A stretch of DNA of 40,523 nt from Bacillota bacterium (lineage in GTDB: Bacteria > Bacillota > Clostridia > Clostridiales > Clostridiaceae). The notes beneath the pieces are model-generated. The model did no database searches, was not told where the DNA came from, and was given only the letters and a program-made list of their open reading frames with translations. The position numbers were made by a program, and so were the translations under genes. This document shows positions 22,625 to 31,234 of the stretch, piece by piece (position 1 is the first letter of the stretch; every line of letters starts with the position of its first letter). The stretch lies in NCBI GenBank assembly GCA_030706015.1, contig JAUZPI010000041.1:1-40523 (forward strand). The letters are read 5' to 3'.

Positions 22625-23308
22625 GTGAAAATTTTAATGGGCAAAAAAGAAAAACTATTTATTTTATGGGCAGTAAGTGCACTTTTTTTAGTAATTATAA
22701 TTTCAACATTTTTTGGAACAAGTTTTCCGATGTTCACTATTATTTGGATTAGCGTGCCCTTAATAGCTGTTATTCGTAAAAAAGATGCTTCAATCACAGG
22801 ATTTAGGCAAGTACCAATTAATGAACTTATAAAATTCACTTTAATAAATTTAGGATTAACTCTATTAATTTATGGAATTTTTGAGCCATGGTCACATACT
22901 TATCAAGAACTTCTAAAAATAATTACCGGTAGTAGAACTCCTGATGTTACGTTTATATGGCTTACAAAGTATAGCGGGACAAAAGCTTGGTTAAGTATGT
23001 TGTTGTTTAGTGGATTTGTTACACTATTTGGAGAGGAGATATTTTTTAGAGGTTGGCTGCTCCAATATTTAAAAAAACGTATCAATACTAATTGGGCAAT
23101 TATAATCCAGTCAGCAATTTTTATAATACCAAATACCCTAGTGGCATTTTTTATGATTCCTCTACAAGGAGTATTATATACAGTAATTTATACTGGTGTG
23201 GCCATTGGTATAGTTGGGGGATGGACAGCAAAACGTACTAACAGTATTTGGCCAAGCTTAATATCTGCCAGTATTGTTAATCTGCTAGCAGTTTTGCTTC
23301 TTAATTAA
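22625..23308 (+). CDS. CPBP-family membrane protein (Abi/type II CAAX prenyl endopeptidase-like), divergent
   Basis: 227 residues, GTG start, about seven transmembrane stretches, beginning LFILWAVSALFLVIIISTFF. Motif 1 is present: GEEIFFRGWLL near residue 138. The second motif is FIIPN where F-x-x-x-H is expected, and the third is ASIVNLL where H-x-x-x-N/D is expected. Two metal-binding histidines thus appear replaced, so protease activity is doubtful. It lies 28 bases after the methyltransferase gene and may be co-transcribed with it. Confidence 0.8.
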   Translation: MKILMGKKEKLFILWAVSALFLVIIISTFFGTSFPMFTIIWISVPLIAVIRKKDASITGFRQVPINELIKFTLINLGLTLLIYGIFEPWSHTYQELLKIITGSRTPDVTFIWLTKYSGTKAWLSMLLFSGFVTLFGEEIFFRGWLLQYLKKRINTNWAIIIQSAIFIIPNTLVAFFMIPLQGVLYTVIYTGVAIGIVGGWTAKRTNSIWPSLISASIVNLLAVLLLN

Positions 23309-23346
23309 CTAAAATTACTATTGGTTGTTAGAATTTGGAGGACAAT

Positions 23347-24201
23347 ATGAATGCATATGAATTATATAATCTTTTAGAAAAAGACTTTGAGTTAAATACC
23401 TGTACTGATTCATGGAATATGAAATTTAGTGAATATATCACAGATGACTTTAAAAATAAATCTATGGGTCTAGTATTAGACAATACTAGTACAGTTAATA
23501 AGGTTTATACTGCCGTCTTTCCAACATACGAAATTCTAGATAAAATTCTGTCTTCTGGAGAAAAAGATATTCTTTTATTTACGCATCATCCTAAAGTATG
23601 GGATATTACAAAAATACCAGCTTTCATTGACATAAGTGAAGACTATCTAAAAGAATTAAAAAACAATCAAATTTCAATGTATACCCTTCATACTCCATTA
23701 GATAAATGTGGACCCTTTTCAACCTCAGTTAATCTTGCAAAGCAGCTAGATATAAAGATCGAGGAACAGTTTTGTAAAGATGGAGGTGTGGACATAGGGG
23801 TAATTGGAACCACAAACTTAACTCGGGTTGATCAATTACATATGAAAGTTCGTGATACTTTGGGGCATCAAGTTAGATTATTTAGGTACGGTGATAACAA
23901 AATTAAACAGTCCAAGGTAGCTTTAATAGCTGGAGGAGGCAATATACCAGGTATCTTACTAGAACTTCATGTGAAAGGCATAAACACTTTTTTAACGGGT
24001 GTAACCCGTATAGAAGAGAAATTTGAGCCTTCAGTAGAATTTCATAAAATAGCTAAAAAATTAGAGATAAATGTAATAGGTGGTACACACTATTCAACTG
24101 AAAAATATGCATGTATAGAGGTAGTTAAATACCTTAAAAACTTAGGAATAGAGGCAGAGTTTACTGAAGGAATTTATGATTTGGAAGATTTAGAGAAATA
24201 G
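23347..24201 (+). CDS. NIF3-like dinuclear metal centre protein
   Basis: 284 residues of the NIF3 (YqfO/YbgI) family, ring-forming proteins with a two-metal site. Metal ligands are visible in LLFTHHPKVWD (HH), YTLHTPLDKC (H..D) and NVIGGTHYSTEKYACIEV (H and E). GLVLDN near residue 38 replaces the usual GLQVG. The start at 23347 follows TTGGAGG. The role of the family is unsettled (GTP cyclohydrolase and metal-chaperone proposals). Confidence 0.85.
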   Translation: MNAYELYNLLEKDFELNTCTDSWNMKFSEYITDDFKNKSMGLVLDNTSTVNKVYTAVFPTYEILDKILSSGEKDILLFTHHPKVWDITKIPAFIDISEDYLKELKNNQISMYTLHTPLDKCGPFSTSVNLAKQLDIKIEEQFCKDGGVDIGVIGTTNLTRVDQLHMKVRDTLGHQVRLFRYGDNKIKQSKVALIAGGGNIPGILLELHVKGINTFLTGVTRIEEKFEPSVEFHKIAKKLEINVIGGTHYSTEKYACIEVVKYLKNLGIEAEFTEGIYDLEDLEK

Positions 24202-24298
24202 AAACAGTAAGCGGCATTTAAAAATGTGAAAAAAGGAAGTTTTGTAAAACATGAATTTAGAAGATTTAAAAAGTACAATAAGAAATTAGGAGAAGATT

Positions 24299-25039
24299 AT
24301 GAATAATTCTTTACAAAATAAAATAGCGGTTGTTACTGGTGCAAGTAGAGGAATAGGTAGGGCTATAGCAATATCATATGCTGATAATGGTGCGAAAGTG
24401 TGCTGTTTATCAAGAAGTCAAAGTGAAGTAGATGATACAGCGGCTTACATAAATAAAAATAATGGGAATGCAATAGCATTGACTTGTGACGTTAGTAATT
24501 ATAATGATTTAGAAAGAGTATTTGAAAAAGCTCACAAGGTTTATAGCGGAATAGATATTGTGGTTATAAATGCAGGAGTGGATTTTAAAAATGCCTCAGT
24601 TGAAGATTCTTATATTGAAAATTGGAAAGCCATAATAGATATAAATTTGACGGGAGCATATTATACAGCTAAAGCAGCTATTCCTTATTTAAAGAAACAA
24701 GGTGGGGGTAAGATTATTACAATCGGTTCTGGTTTGGGTCATAAAGGAAGAGCAGATAATGCAGCGTACTCATGCTCCAAAGCAGGTTTATGGATGTTAA
24801 CAAGAGTATTAGCTCAGGAGCTGCATCAATTTAATATTAGTGTCAATGAATTAATTCCGGGACCTGTTATAACGGCAATGGGTGATAACAGTATGAAAGA
24901 CAGTAATTCAGCGTTTTCTGTCAACAGTGAATGGGTTAAGAAACCAGAAGATGTTACAAACCTTGCAGTTTTTATGGCTGCGCAACCTTTGGTTGGTCCA
25001 ACTGGTCAAAGTTTTAGTTTGATGAGAAGAGATTTATAG
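24299..25039 (+). CDS. Short-chain dehydrogenase/reductase
   Basis: 246 residues, classical SDR. IAVVTGASRGIGRAIAI is the dinucleotide loop (T-G-x-x-x-G-I-G), CDVSN the adenine pocket, VVINAGVDF the NAG motif, ITIGSGLGHKG carries the active serine and AAYSCSKAGL the Y-x-x-x-K pair, and NELIPGPVIT follows. Like 3-oxoacyl-ACP reductase in layout, but the substrate is unknown. RBS TTAGGAGAAG. Confidence 0.9.
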   Translation: MNNSLQNKIAVVTGASRGIGRAIAISYADNGAKVCCLSRSQSEVDDTAAYINKNNGNAIALTCDVSNYNDLERVFEKAHKVYSGIDIVVINAGVDFKNASVEDSYIENWKAIIDINLTGAYYTAKAAIPYLKKQGGGKIITIGSGLGHKGRADNAAYSCSKAGLWMLTRVLAQELHQFNISVNELIPGPVITAMGDNSMKDSNSAFSVNSEWVKKPEDVTNLAVFMAAQPLVGPTGQSFSLMRRDL

Positions 25040-25199
25040 TTACAGTACGATACAATTAAAGCGTTTGCAGATTATTGCGTAGAGGATTTTAAAGAAATTA
25101 GGGATATAGTATTTTAATGTAAAATATAATATGATGAATTTGGGGAGAGACTTATGGAAAGAACAAATAGAATAGATAATAAAAATCCGAAATATTCTC

Positions 25200-25367
25200 T
25201 TGAAACTAAATACTAAAAATAAGACTTTGGTAGAGGTGAGTCCTTATGATAAAATTTGGGGGATTGGTATGTCAGAAGATGATGATAAAATAGAAAATCC
25301 GCTAATATGGAAAGGACTTAATCTACTTGGGTTTGCATTAATGGAAGTTAGAGATGCATTATCCTAA
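25200..25367 (+). pseudogene. C-terminal remnant of a NADAR (YbiA/DUF1768) gene
   Basis: The frame reads NTKNKTLVEVSPYDKIWGIG then MSEDDDKIENPLIWKGLNLL and GFALMEVRDALS, the highly characteristic end of NADAR proteins (ADP-ribose / riboflavin-pathway N-glycosidases), which run to 150-180 residues. The N-terminal two thirds are not found in the 160 bases between the SDR stop and this piece, and no start with an RBS is seen. A broken gene. The 25040-25199 stretch holds nothing else I recognise. Confidence 0.7.
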
Positions 25368-25397
25368 TTGTATTAAAAAACAAAATAGGAGGCTGAC

Positions 25398-26033
25398 ATG
25401 GATTACGAATATAAGGTGAAGCAAATATCAAGTTCATATGAGAGTTGCAATGTATGTGGCTTATCCGTAATCAATTGTATTTGTGGTAAAGTATCTAAGG
25501 TAAAAACTAGATCAATGATTTGGATTCTATCAACGGAAAGAGAATTTCATAGGCCTTCAAATACCGCAAGGATATTAAAATTAGTCAATCCTGTGTCAAC
25601 TGAGATATTTCTTTGGGAGAGAACAAAAGAACCTAAGAAATTAATAGATAATATTAATGACGAGAGATATGAAACATATTTACTTTTTCCTGTAGAAGCT
25701 GAAATGCAAGAGGGAAACAAGGCAGAGCATAAAAGAGCTGGGAAAATACCAGCTTACATTATCATAGATGGTACATGGAAAGAAGCTAGAAAGATATTAA
25801 GAAAAAGTGATTATCTAAATAAGCTGCCAACTATCTCCTTACAACCTGGTTTTAATTCTCAATATGCTTTGAGAAGGGGTATAGAGGAAGGAAACTTGTG
25901 TACTATAGAAGCGGCCATTGAAGTATTGAAAAGAGAAAATGAAATAGAAGATTCAATTTGTATAAAGAGTGCCTTTGATCTGTTTATGAAAAGCTACAAG
26001 GCAAGTACATGCGGTCATATACTAAAAGATTAA
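25398..26033 (+). CDS. DTW-domain protein, probable tRNA-uridine aminocarboxypropyltransferase
   Basis: 211 residues. DTW-domain enzymes (TapT/DTWD) move the 3-amino-3-carboxypropyl group of SAM to uridine in tRNA. The N-terminal cysteines C-N-V-C-G and C-I-C-G form the expected zinc knuckle; STEREFHRPSNTARIL replaces the usual H-P-x-E-x-x-K/R-x-x-N-T; IIIDGTWKEARKIL holds the D-x-T-W box. The R-x-G-I-x-x-G-x-L-x-T-x-E-A pattern is seen in ALRRGIEEGNLCTIEAAIEV. RBS AGGAGG. Intact and in the usual length range. Confidence 0.85.
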   Translation: MDYEYKVKQISSSYESCNVCGLSVINCICGKVSKVKTRSMIWILSTEREFHRPSNTARILKLVNPVSTEIFLWERTKEPKKLIDNINDERYETYLLFPVEAEMQEGNKAEHKRAGKIPAYIIIDGTWKEARKILRKSDYLNKLPTISLQPGFNSQYALRRGIEEGNLCTIEAAIEVLKRENEIEDSICIKSAFDLFMKSYKASTCGHILKD

Positions 26034-26091
26034 TATAGATAAATTTTAGATGAGAGAATAATTTATTCTTAATACTGGAGGTATTCGCAAA

Positions 26092-26592
26092 ATGATTGTT
26101 AAAATAAAGGAAAACAATATTAATGACATAATTACAATTATACGTAATGCAATTGTTAATATGGAGGCTAAGGGCATATATCAATGGGATGACATATATC
26201 CAAATGAAGAGGTACTTATTAATGATTTAAATAATGGAACTTTATATGGCTATATTGATGAGGGCGCTATTAAGGGGATAATGGTTTTAAATGAGTATCA
26301 GGAAAAAGAGTACGAAACTTTGGATTGGAGCTTTAATTATGGAAAACATTTGATAGTTCATAGGTTATGTATTAATCCAAGCTATCAGGGAAAAGGTATT
26401 GCAAAGAAATTAATGAACTTTGCAGAGCAATATGCCCAAGAATCAGGATATGAATCTATAAGATTAGATGCATTTACCAATAATGAGGCTGCCTGCAATC
26501 TATATACAGGACTAGGTTTTAGAGAAGTAGGAACAGTGGATTTTAGAAAAGGAAAGTTTTATTGTTTTGAGAAGGGGATTGATGTGCTGTGA
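26092..26592 (+). CDS. GNAT family N-acetyltransferase
   Basis: 166 residues: IYQWDDIYPNEEVLINDLNN, YGYIDEGAIKGIMVLNEYQE, LIVHRLCINPSYQGKGIAKK (acetyl-CoA loop Q-G-K-G-I-A), YESIRLDAFTNNEAACNLYT and LGFREVGTV. The Q-W-x-x-x-Y-P N-terminus followed by this core is common in Firmicutes acetyltransferases of unknown substrate. RBS TGGAGG. Confidence 0.9.
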   Translation: MIVKIKENNINDIITIIRNAIVNMEAKGIYQWDDIYPNEEVLINDLNNGTLYGYIDEGAIKGIMVLNEYQEKEYETLDWSFNYGKHLIVHRLCINPSYQGKGIAKKLMNFAEQYAQESGYESIRLDAFTNNEAACNLYTGLGFREVGTVDFRKGKFYCFEKGIDVL

Positions 26593-26734
26593 AAAAGCAA
26601 AGAAACCTGTCTCTTTTTCATTTTCAGCAGTTTGGATGGAAGGTGAACTTAACACAGCCCGGTGAAATCAATCTAGGGACATATTATCATTAGAGCTATT
26701 ATTTTTAACACACAGAAAAATATAAGAATAATGT

Positions 26735-26777
26735 AGATTCTGCTCGAAAACAAATTTTAGAGTAGAATCTTTTTTAG
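26735..26777 (+). terminator. Intrinsic terminator
   Basis: AGATTCTGCTC / GAGTAGAATCT around a 14-base loop, then TTTTTT. Third free-standing copy of the module. Confidence 0.75.
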
Positions 26778-26800
26778 TGGAAATGTGTAAAAATATGGGT

Positions 26801-26806
26801 TATAAT
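26801..26806 (+). promoter_or_regulatory. Recurrent promoter-like box
   Basis: TATAAT within GTGTAAAAATATGGG / TTATAATCAATATATAGAC, 30 bases after the terminator and about 80 before the NUDIX-like gene. Confidence 0.55.
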
Positions 26807-26884
26807 CAATATATAGACGATGGTATAAATTATGTGGACAAATGGAGAAACTTAAGTTAGTGATAGACAGTGGGGGGAATTATT

Positions 26885-27334
26885 ATGGAAAAGGTGAAAT
26901 TCTATGATGTAGATGCTATTAAGGATGACAAGTTAATGAATGTTGTAATAGTTGCTAGATATAATGGCAAATGGGTATTTGTTAGGCATAATGAAAAGAC
27001 AACTTGGGAGTTAGCTGGCGGAGAAAGAATGTCAGGAGAAAAGATAAACGAAACTGCAGCACGAAAACTTTTTCAGCAAACTAGAGCAAGAAAATTCACC
27101 TTATATCCAATATGCCTTTATTCTGTTCGAGAGCAAGAAGCAGCTGTTTTTGGTAGTGTTTTTTATGCACACATAGAGGAAATTGAAAAACCGTCCAATT
27201 CCGTAACGGCGCTATTTGATGAGATACCAGAGAGCTTAACTTATCAGCATACTCACCCCTTTATTTATGAAAGAGTTCTAGATATGCTTTCATATAAAAA
27301 TGAGAGAGTTAAGATTACGGATTTAATTGATTAA
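26885..27334 (+). CDS. NUDIX-fold protein with a degenerate NUDIX box
   Basis: 149 residues. The fold is clear: VVIVARYNGKWVFVRHNEKT, TWELAGGERMSGEKINETAA, RKLFQQTRARKFTLYPICLY and VFYAHIEEIEKPSN. In the box G-x5-E-x7-R-E-U-x-E-E-x-G-U the pieces G-x5-E and R are kept, but R-E becomes RK and the metal-binding E-E becomes QQ, with TG changed to TR. Hydrolase activity is therefore unlikely; the protein may bind a nucleotide without cutting it, or be decaying. Start at 26885 after GGGGGAA; the ATG at 26876/26870 is less likely. Confidence 0.8.
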   Translation: MEKVKFYDVDAIKDDKLMNVVIVARYNGKWVFVRHNEKTTWELAGGERMSGEKINETAARKLFQQTRARKFTLYPICLYSVREQEAAVFGSVFYAHIEEIEKPSNSVTALFDEIPESLTYQHTHPFIYERVLDMLSYKNERVKITDLID

Positions 27335-27364
27335 ATATATTTTACGAAAAAGATGAGGGATATA

Positions 27365-28054
27365 ATGATTAGTGTAGCTAAACAGTGGAACCCAAAGCAG
27401 GCGCTTCTGAAAAGCATAATTTTTGAGAAAGATAAATTTCACGAAGCTATGTCACTAACCATAGAATTACATTCAATGATACATAGTTCGGAAATGTCAG
27501 GAGTAGAAGTAAAAACCTTTGAAGATGAGATTTGGGACAAGTTAAATGAAAATGCAATTAGTTATATGCCAACTAATGAAGATGTGACTATTGCCTGGAA
27601 TATATGGCATATAACTCGAATCGAGGATATAACCTCAAATATACTTATTGCTGGCCAAGATCAAGTAATCAACAGTGATAATTGGATAGAGAAAATGAAC
27701 GTTAAAATTAGTGATACTGGTAATGCTATGAAGGCTAGTGAAATTATGACTTTTAGTGAATCCATAAATGTTCAACAGCTGCGAAATTATCGAATCGATG
27801 TTGGCAGAAGAACAAGAGAAATTATCAGTGGTTTAAAACCAGAAGATTTAAAGGAGAAAATAGAGTCTCCTAGATTGCAGCGTGTTTTAACTGAAGGTGG
27901 AGTTCTAGAGGTTGAGGATTCCATATGGCTTTTGGATTTTTGGGGCAAAAAAAACGTGGCAGGTATACTATTAATGCCAATAACTCGTCACCAAGTTGTA
28001 CATATAAACGATTCATTAAAATTAAAAGAAAAGTATTCAAAAAAGTTAAAATGA
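27365..28054 (+). CDS. DinB-superfamily protein
   Basis: 229 residues of the DinB/YfiT four-helix fold. Metal-type histidines occur in LTIELHSMIHSSEM, VTIAWNIWHITRIEDITS and MPITRHQVVHINDSLKLK, at the expected spacing in helices 1, 2 and the C-terminus. The family covers thiol-dependent metalloenzymes. It is longer than the usual 150-170 residues. The start at 27365 follows GATGAGGG. It lies 30 bases after the NUDIX-like gene, so the two may be co-transcribed and end at the hairpin behind it. Confidence 0.75.
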   Translation: MISVAKQWNPKQALLKSIIFEKDKFHEAMSLTIELHSMIHSSEMSGVEVKTFEDEIWDKLNENAISYMPTNEDVTIAWNIWHITRIEDITSNILIAGQDQVINSDNWIEKMNVKISDTGNAMKASEIMTFSESINVQQLRNYRIDVGRRTREIISGLKPEDLKEKIESPRLQRVLTEGGVLEVEDSIWLLDFWGKKNVAGILLMPITRHQVVHINDSLKLKEKYSKKLK

Positions 28055-28055
28055 T

Positions 28056-28088
28056 TTAAGGGAGGACAAAGGTTCTCCCTTAATTTTG
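28056..28088 (+). terminator. Bidirectional terminator between convergent genes
   Basis: TAAGGGAG / CTCCCTTA with a 10-base loop, then ATTTT. The minus-strand gene at 28094 ends just beyond it. Confidence 0.7.
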
Positions 28089-28093
28089 CTCAT

Positions 28094-28468
28094 TTAGTAT
28101 TCTTCCTCCTCTAGAAAAATAGCCATAGATTGATTCTTAGCAGTAAGTACAAGATCCGCCAGTTTTTCGTTATCAACTGTGTAAATTTTAATGCCATTCT
28201 CTTTCCTAGGATTTTCTAAATCATAAAAATTGTAAAATAGTTCTTCTCTAAAGGATATTTCATAGGGATCATCTTTTTTAGAAGTTTCTTGAACACTTTT
28301 TAATGCGAGAATATCCGATATTTCAAGATCTTTCAATTTGCCAGCCATAATATCGTCCTCACTTACAGCTATGTTCCCTAAATCATTTACTGCAGCCAGG
28401 ATATAATTAAAATTATCTTCTATATAATATTCACCGGCTTCATAATCCCACGCTCTTATTCCTTGCAT
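28094..28468 (-). CDS. Hypothetical acidic protein
   Basis: 124 residues, strongly acidic, on the opposite strand to all genes before it. It begins MQGIRAWDYEAGEYYIEDNF and ends SMAIFLEEEEY. No membrane segment or known motif is visible. RBS GAGGAG sits 8 bases before the ATG on the minus strand. Its orientation breaks the run of co-oriented genes, and it may mark the limit of a transferred block. Family not recognised. Confidence 0.65.
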   Translation of the reverse strand: MQGIRAWDYEAGEYYIEDNFNYILAAVNDLGNIAVSEDDIMAGKLKDLEISDILALKSVQETSKKDDPYEISFREELFYNFYDLENPRKENGIKIYTVDNEKLADLVLTAKNQSMAIFLEEEEY

Positions 28469-28694
28469 AAAATCAGCTCCTCATTTATTTTATTAAATTG
28501 GGTAATGATGATTGTGGTTTGTTTATGTACAATTTATTGGGGTTAATGATATAATTGGGTGGAAACTGAGTTTTTAACCTTTATTATCTTTATATACCAT
28601 AAAAAAGAGAGATGGTGAAGTATATTATTAAAGTAATTTTATCTTTGTGGTATACATTGGTATGAATACATAAATAAAGAGGATGGTGAGGGTA
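28469..28694 (+). promoter_or_regulatory. Divergent promoter region
   Basis: About 220 bp between the minus-strand gene and the + strand gene at 28695. A TATAAT box lies at 28550-28555 on the + strand, without a clear -35. Nothing else is recognised. Confidence 0.3.
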
Positions 28695-29420
28695 ATGATA
28701 AAAATAGGATGCCTAGCAAGATTTAATAATCCATACGAGAATGAGGTTATTTTTGCAAAAGAAAATTCATTTCAGGTTATGCAGGTTTGGTACGATAGAG
28801 ATGGCATAGCAAAACATGAAACTGAAGCAAATAGATTGGATAATATAATAAACCATGGATTTCCAACAATTATTCATGCCTTATTAGATATAAATGAAAT
28901 TGAAGAACATATACCTAAATTGATAGAAATACTGAATTGTTTACATCAAAAAGAATTGGTTCTTCACCCAATATGTCACAGTGAAGAAATTAATGAGAAG
29001 ACAATTTATAAACTTTCAGATATAATTAGGAAGGTATTAGTTAAATTAAGAGAGCAAGGCATTACTCTTTTTCTAGAAAACAATAGTAAGTTAGATCCCA
29101 TTTTTTCAACTTCAGAGGAAATAAATATAATGTTTTCTAAAAATCCTGAGTTGGAATTTTTGATTGACATAGCCCACATCTATGATTACCAACATCTAAA
29201 GGATATGGTTTCTGTTAAAATGCCTAAGAAACTTCATATAACTGATTCACACTTTGAAGTAATACATGAACATATAGCCTTAGGTGAAGGTGACATTGAT
29301 TTTACATATATTTTCAATGAAATACTTCAAGATTTTCAGGGAGATATTATTATTGAATTAAAGCAGGATGATGATATTATAAATGCAAAACAAATAATTC
29401 AAAATTGTCTTACACAGTAA
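28695..29420 (+). CDS. Sugar phosphate isomerase/epimerase-like TIM-barrel protein
   Basis: 241 residues of the AP_endonuc_2 / xylose-isomerase-like TIM barrel. IKIGCLARFNNPYENEVIFA opens the barrel. Metal-type residues appear in ELVLHPICHSEE (H), ITLFLENNSKL (E), LEFLIDIAHIYDY (D..H), KLHITDSHFEV (D.H), HIALGEGDIDFTYIF and DIIIELKQDDD (E). Substrate unknown. The start at 28695 follows GTGAGGG; GTG 28683 is an alternative. Confidence 0.8.
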   Translation: MIKIGCLARFNNPYENEVIFAKENSFQVMQVWYDRDGIAKHETEANRLDNIINHGFPTIIHALLDINEIEEHIPKLIEILNCLHQKELVLHPICHSEEINEKTIYKLSDIIRKVLVKLREQGITLFLENNSKLDPIFSTSEEINIMFSKNPELEFLIDIAHIYDYQHLKDMVSVKMPKKLHITDSHFEVIHEHIALGEGDIDFTYIFNEILQDFQGDIIIELKQDDDIINAKQIIQNCLTQ

Positions 29421-29468
29421 ATTAGCAAAATTTCTACAAAAGATTAAAAAAAACATGGAGGCATTATA

Positions 29469-30296
29469 ATGGATTTATACGTATCTGATTTGGATGGAAC
29501 ACTTTTGAACTCAAATCAAAAAATAAGTGAAGAAACAATTAATATACTTAACAATCTAATAGATAAAGGTTTGAATTTTTCCATCGCTACAGCACGTTCT
29601 ATTACTTCAGCTAGCCGTATTATTGAACCTTTAAATTTGAAATTACCAATTGTTTTACACAATGGAGTATTTATTTATGATCCTATAAAAAAGGAGAATA
29701 TACTATCAAATTATGTTGAACAAAAAGCTGCTCTAGAGATGATAGAAATTTGCGAAAAATATGGTCTTTCACCAATAGTTTTTACTACTAATTTAAACGA
29801 TGGAGATAAGATATTCTATAAAGGGATATTCAATGAGGGTGAAGAAGACTTTATTAGCAGCAGATTATCAAATGGTGATAAACGTTTTAATCTAGTAGAT
29901 TCTTTCCCGGATTTTCAAGATGATTGTATAATAGCTATAATCATAATTGAGCAAGATGAAAGATTAAGTCCATTGTATAAGAGTCTTAGCGAGAAATATG
30001 AAATGGTATATCATTATACTCAAGATATATATTCAAAGTTTTACTGGCTTGAAGTTACTAGCAAAGGTGCCAACAAAAAAGAAGCAGTAAAGTATTTAAA
30101 AGAATACTTAGGAGCTGAAAAACTAATTTGTTTTGGAGATAATTTAAATGACTATCCTATGTTTGAAATTGCAGATGAAAAATATGCAGTAAGTAATGGT
30201 CATCATATTTTAAAGGAAAATGCAACAAAAATTATAGGAAGCAATGATGAACATAGCGTGGCAGCATTTATTAATAGTACTTGGAAAGCAGGCTAG
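29469..30296 (+). CDS. Cof-type HAD hydrolase (HAD-IIB)
   Basis: 275 residues. Sugar-phosphate or nucleotide phosphatase of the Cof/YidA group. Motif I VSDLDGTLLNSNQKIS, motif II FSIATARSI, an IIB cap in the middle (FIYDPIKKENILSNYVEQKA), motif III lysine in KGANKKEAVKYL and motif IV ICFGDNLNDYPMFEIA. The ending AVSNGHHILKENATKIIGSN DE is typical. RBS ATGGAGG. Substrate unknown. Confidence 0.9.
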   Translation: MDLYVSDLDGTLLNSNQKISEETINILNNLIDKGLNFSIATARSITSASRIIEPLNLKLPIVLHNGVFIYDPIKKENILSNYVEQKAALEMIEICEKYGLSPIVFTTNLNDGDKIFYKGIFNEGEEDFISSRLSNGDKRFNLVDSFPDFQDDCIIAIIIIEQDERLSPLYKSLSEKYEMVYHYTQDIYSKFYWLEVTSKGANKKEAVKYLKEYLGAEKLICFGDNLNDYPMFEIADEKYAVSNGHHILKENATKIIGSNDEHSVAAFINSTWKAG

Positions 30297-30389
30297 TTTT
30301 ATAGACCTGTTAAAAGGAATAAAATTAAACAGTGAATAAGTTCAATGAACTTATATATAAAATCATTAACATATGAAAGGATGAATGAA

Positions 30390-31115
30390 ATGTCATTAGA
30401 ACAAATTGCAGTAGTAAATCACAAGCAAATCGAGGAGAATAACTACCCAGGTAGAGGAATAGTAGTTGGTATGTCACCAAATGGTAAAAAATTAATTCAA
30501 GTTTACTGGATTATGGGAAGAAGCGAAAACAGCCGTAATAGAGTTTTTGAAGCTGAAGGAGACTTTGTTAGAACAAAGGCTTATGATGAATCAAAAATGG
30601 TAGATCCAAGTCTTATAATATATTATCCAATAAAAAGCTTTAATAATTATCATATTGTAAGCAATGGGGATCAGACAGATACTATTTATGATTTCATAAA
30701 AAGAGGAGAAAGCTTTGAAGCAGCTTTAAACACAAGGGAGTTCGAACCAGATTCACCAAACTTTACTCCTAGAATATCAGGTTTAATAAATGTTTCCGAA
30801 GAAGCAGCAAGTTATTCTTTATCAATACTTAAAACCATTGAAAACAATGGTGAGCTTTGCCAAAGAAATTTCTATAATTACAGCAAATTTATACCTGGCT
30901 TTGGTCATTGTATACATACATATAAAGCAGATGGCAATCCTATTCCATCATTCCAGGGAGAACCTTTCATAGTAAAATTACATGACAGCATAGATGAAAA
31001 TGCAGATTTCTTTTGGAATCTGTTAAATGATGAAAATAAAATTTCATTATTAGTTAAATATATAGATGTTGATAGTAAAGAAGTAGAATTAAAGATTATA
31101 AACAAGAATGTATAA
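30390..31115 (+). CDS. IMP cyclohydrolase (PurO-like) family protein
   Basis: 241 residues matching the IMP_cyclohyd family, which in archaea closes the ring of FAICAR to give IMP; bacterial homologues are less well studied. Landmarks: NNYPGRGIVVGMSPNGKKLI, VYWIMGRSENSRNRVF, PSLIIYYPIK, YHIVSNGDQTDTIYDFI, FEPDSPNFTPRISGLIN and FIPGFGHCIHTYKADGNPIP. The start at 30390 follows AAAGGATG; ATG 30381 and 30345 are alternatives. It stands alone, with a strong terminator behind it and no other purine gene nearby. Confidence 0.85.
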   Translation: MSLEQIAVVNHKQIEENNYPGRGIVVGMSPNGKKLIQVYWIMGRSENSRNRVFEAEGDFVRTKAYDESKMVDPSLIIYYPIKSFNNYHIVSNGDQTDTIYDFIKRGESFEAALNTREFEPDSPNFTPRISGLINVSEEAASYSLSILKTIENNGELCQRNFYNYSKFIPGFGHCIHTYKADGNPIPSFQGEPFIVKLHDSIDENADFFWNLLNDENKISLLVKYIDVDSKEVELKIINKNV

Positions 31116-31157
31116 CAGATTATAATTACAAAATAAGAAGTTGAAGAGATTATAGTA

Positions 31158-31196
31158 AAAACGGTTTTTCATTAAGGAAAAACCGTTTTACTTCTA
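31158..31196 (+). terminator. Strong intrinsic terminator
   Basis: AAAACGGTTTTTC / GAAAAACCGTTTT, a 13-bp perfect stem with a 6-base loop. It separates the single-gene region from the operon beginning at 31235. Confidence 0.85.
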
Positions 31197-31234
31197 TAAA
31201 CAGAGTTCTTAGCTTGAAAAGGTAGGGGAGAGAT

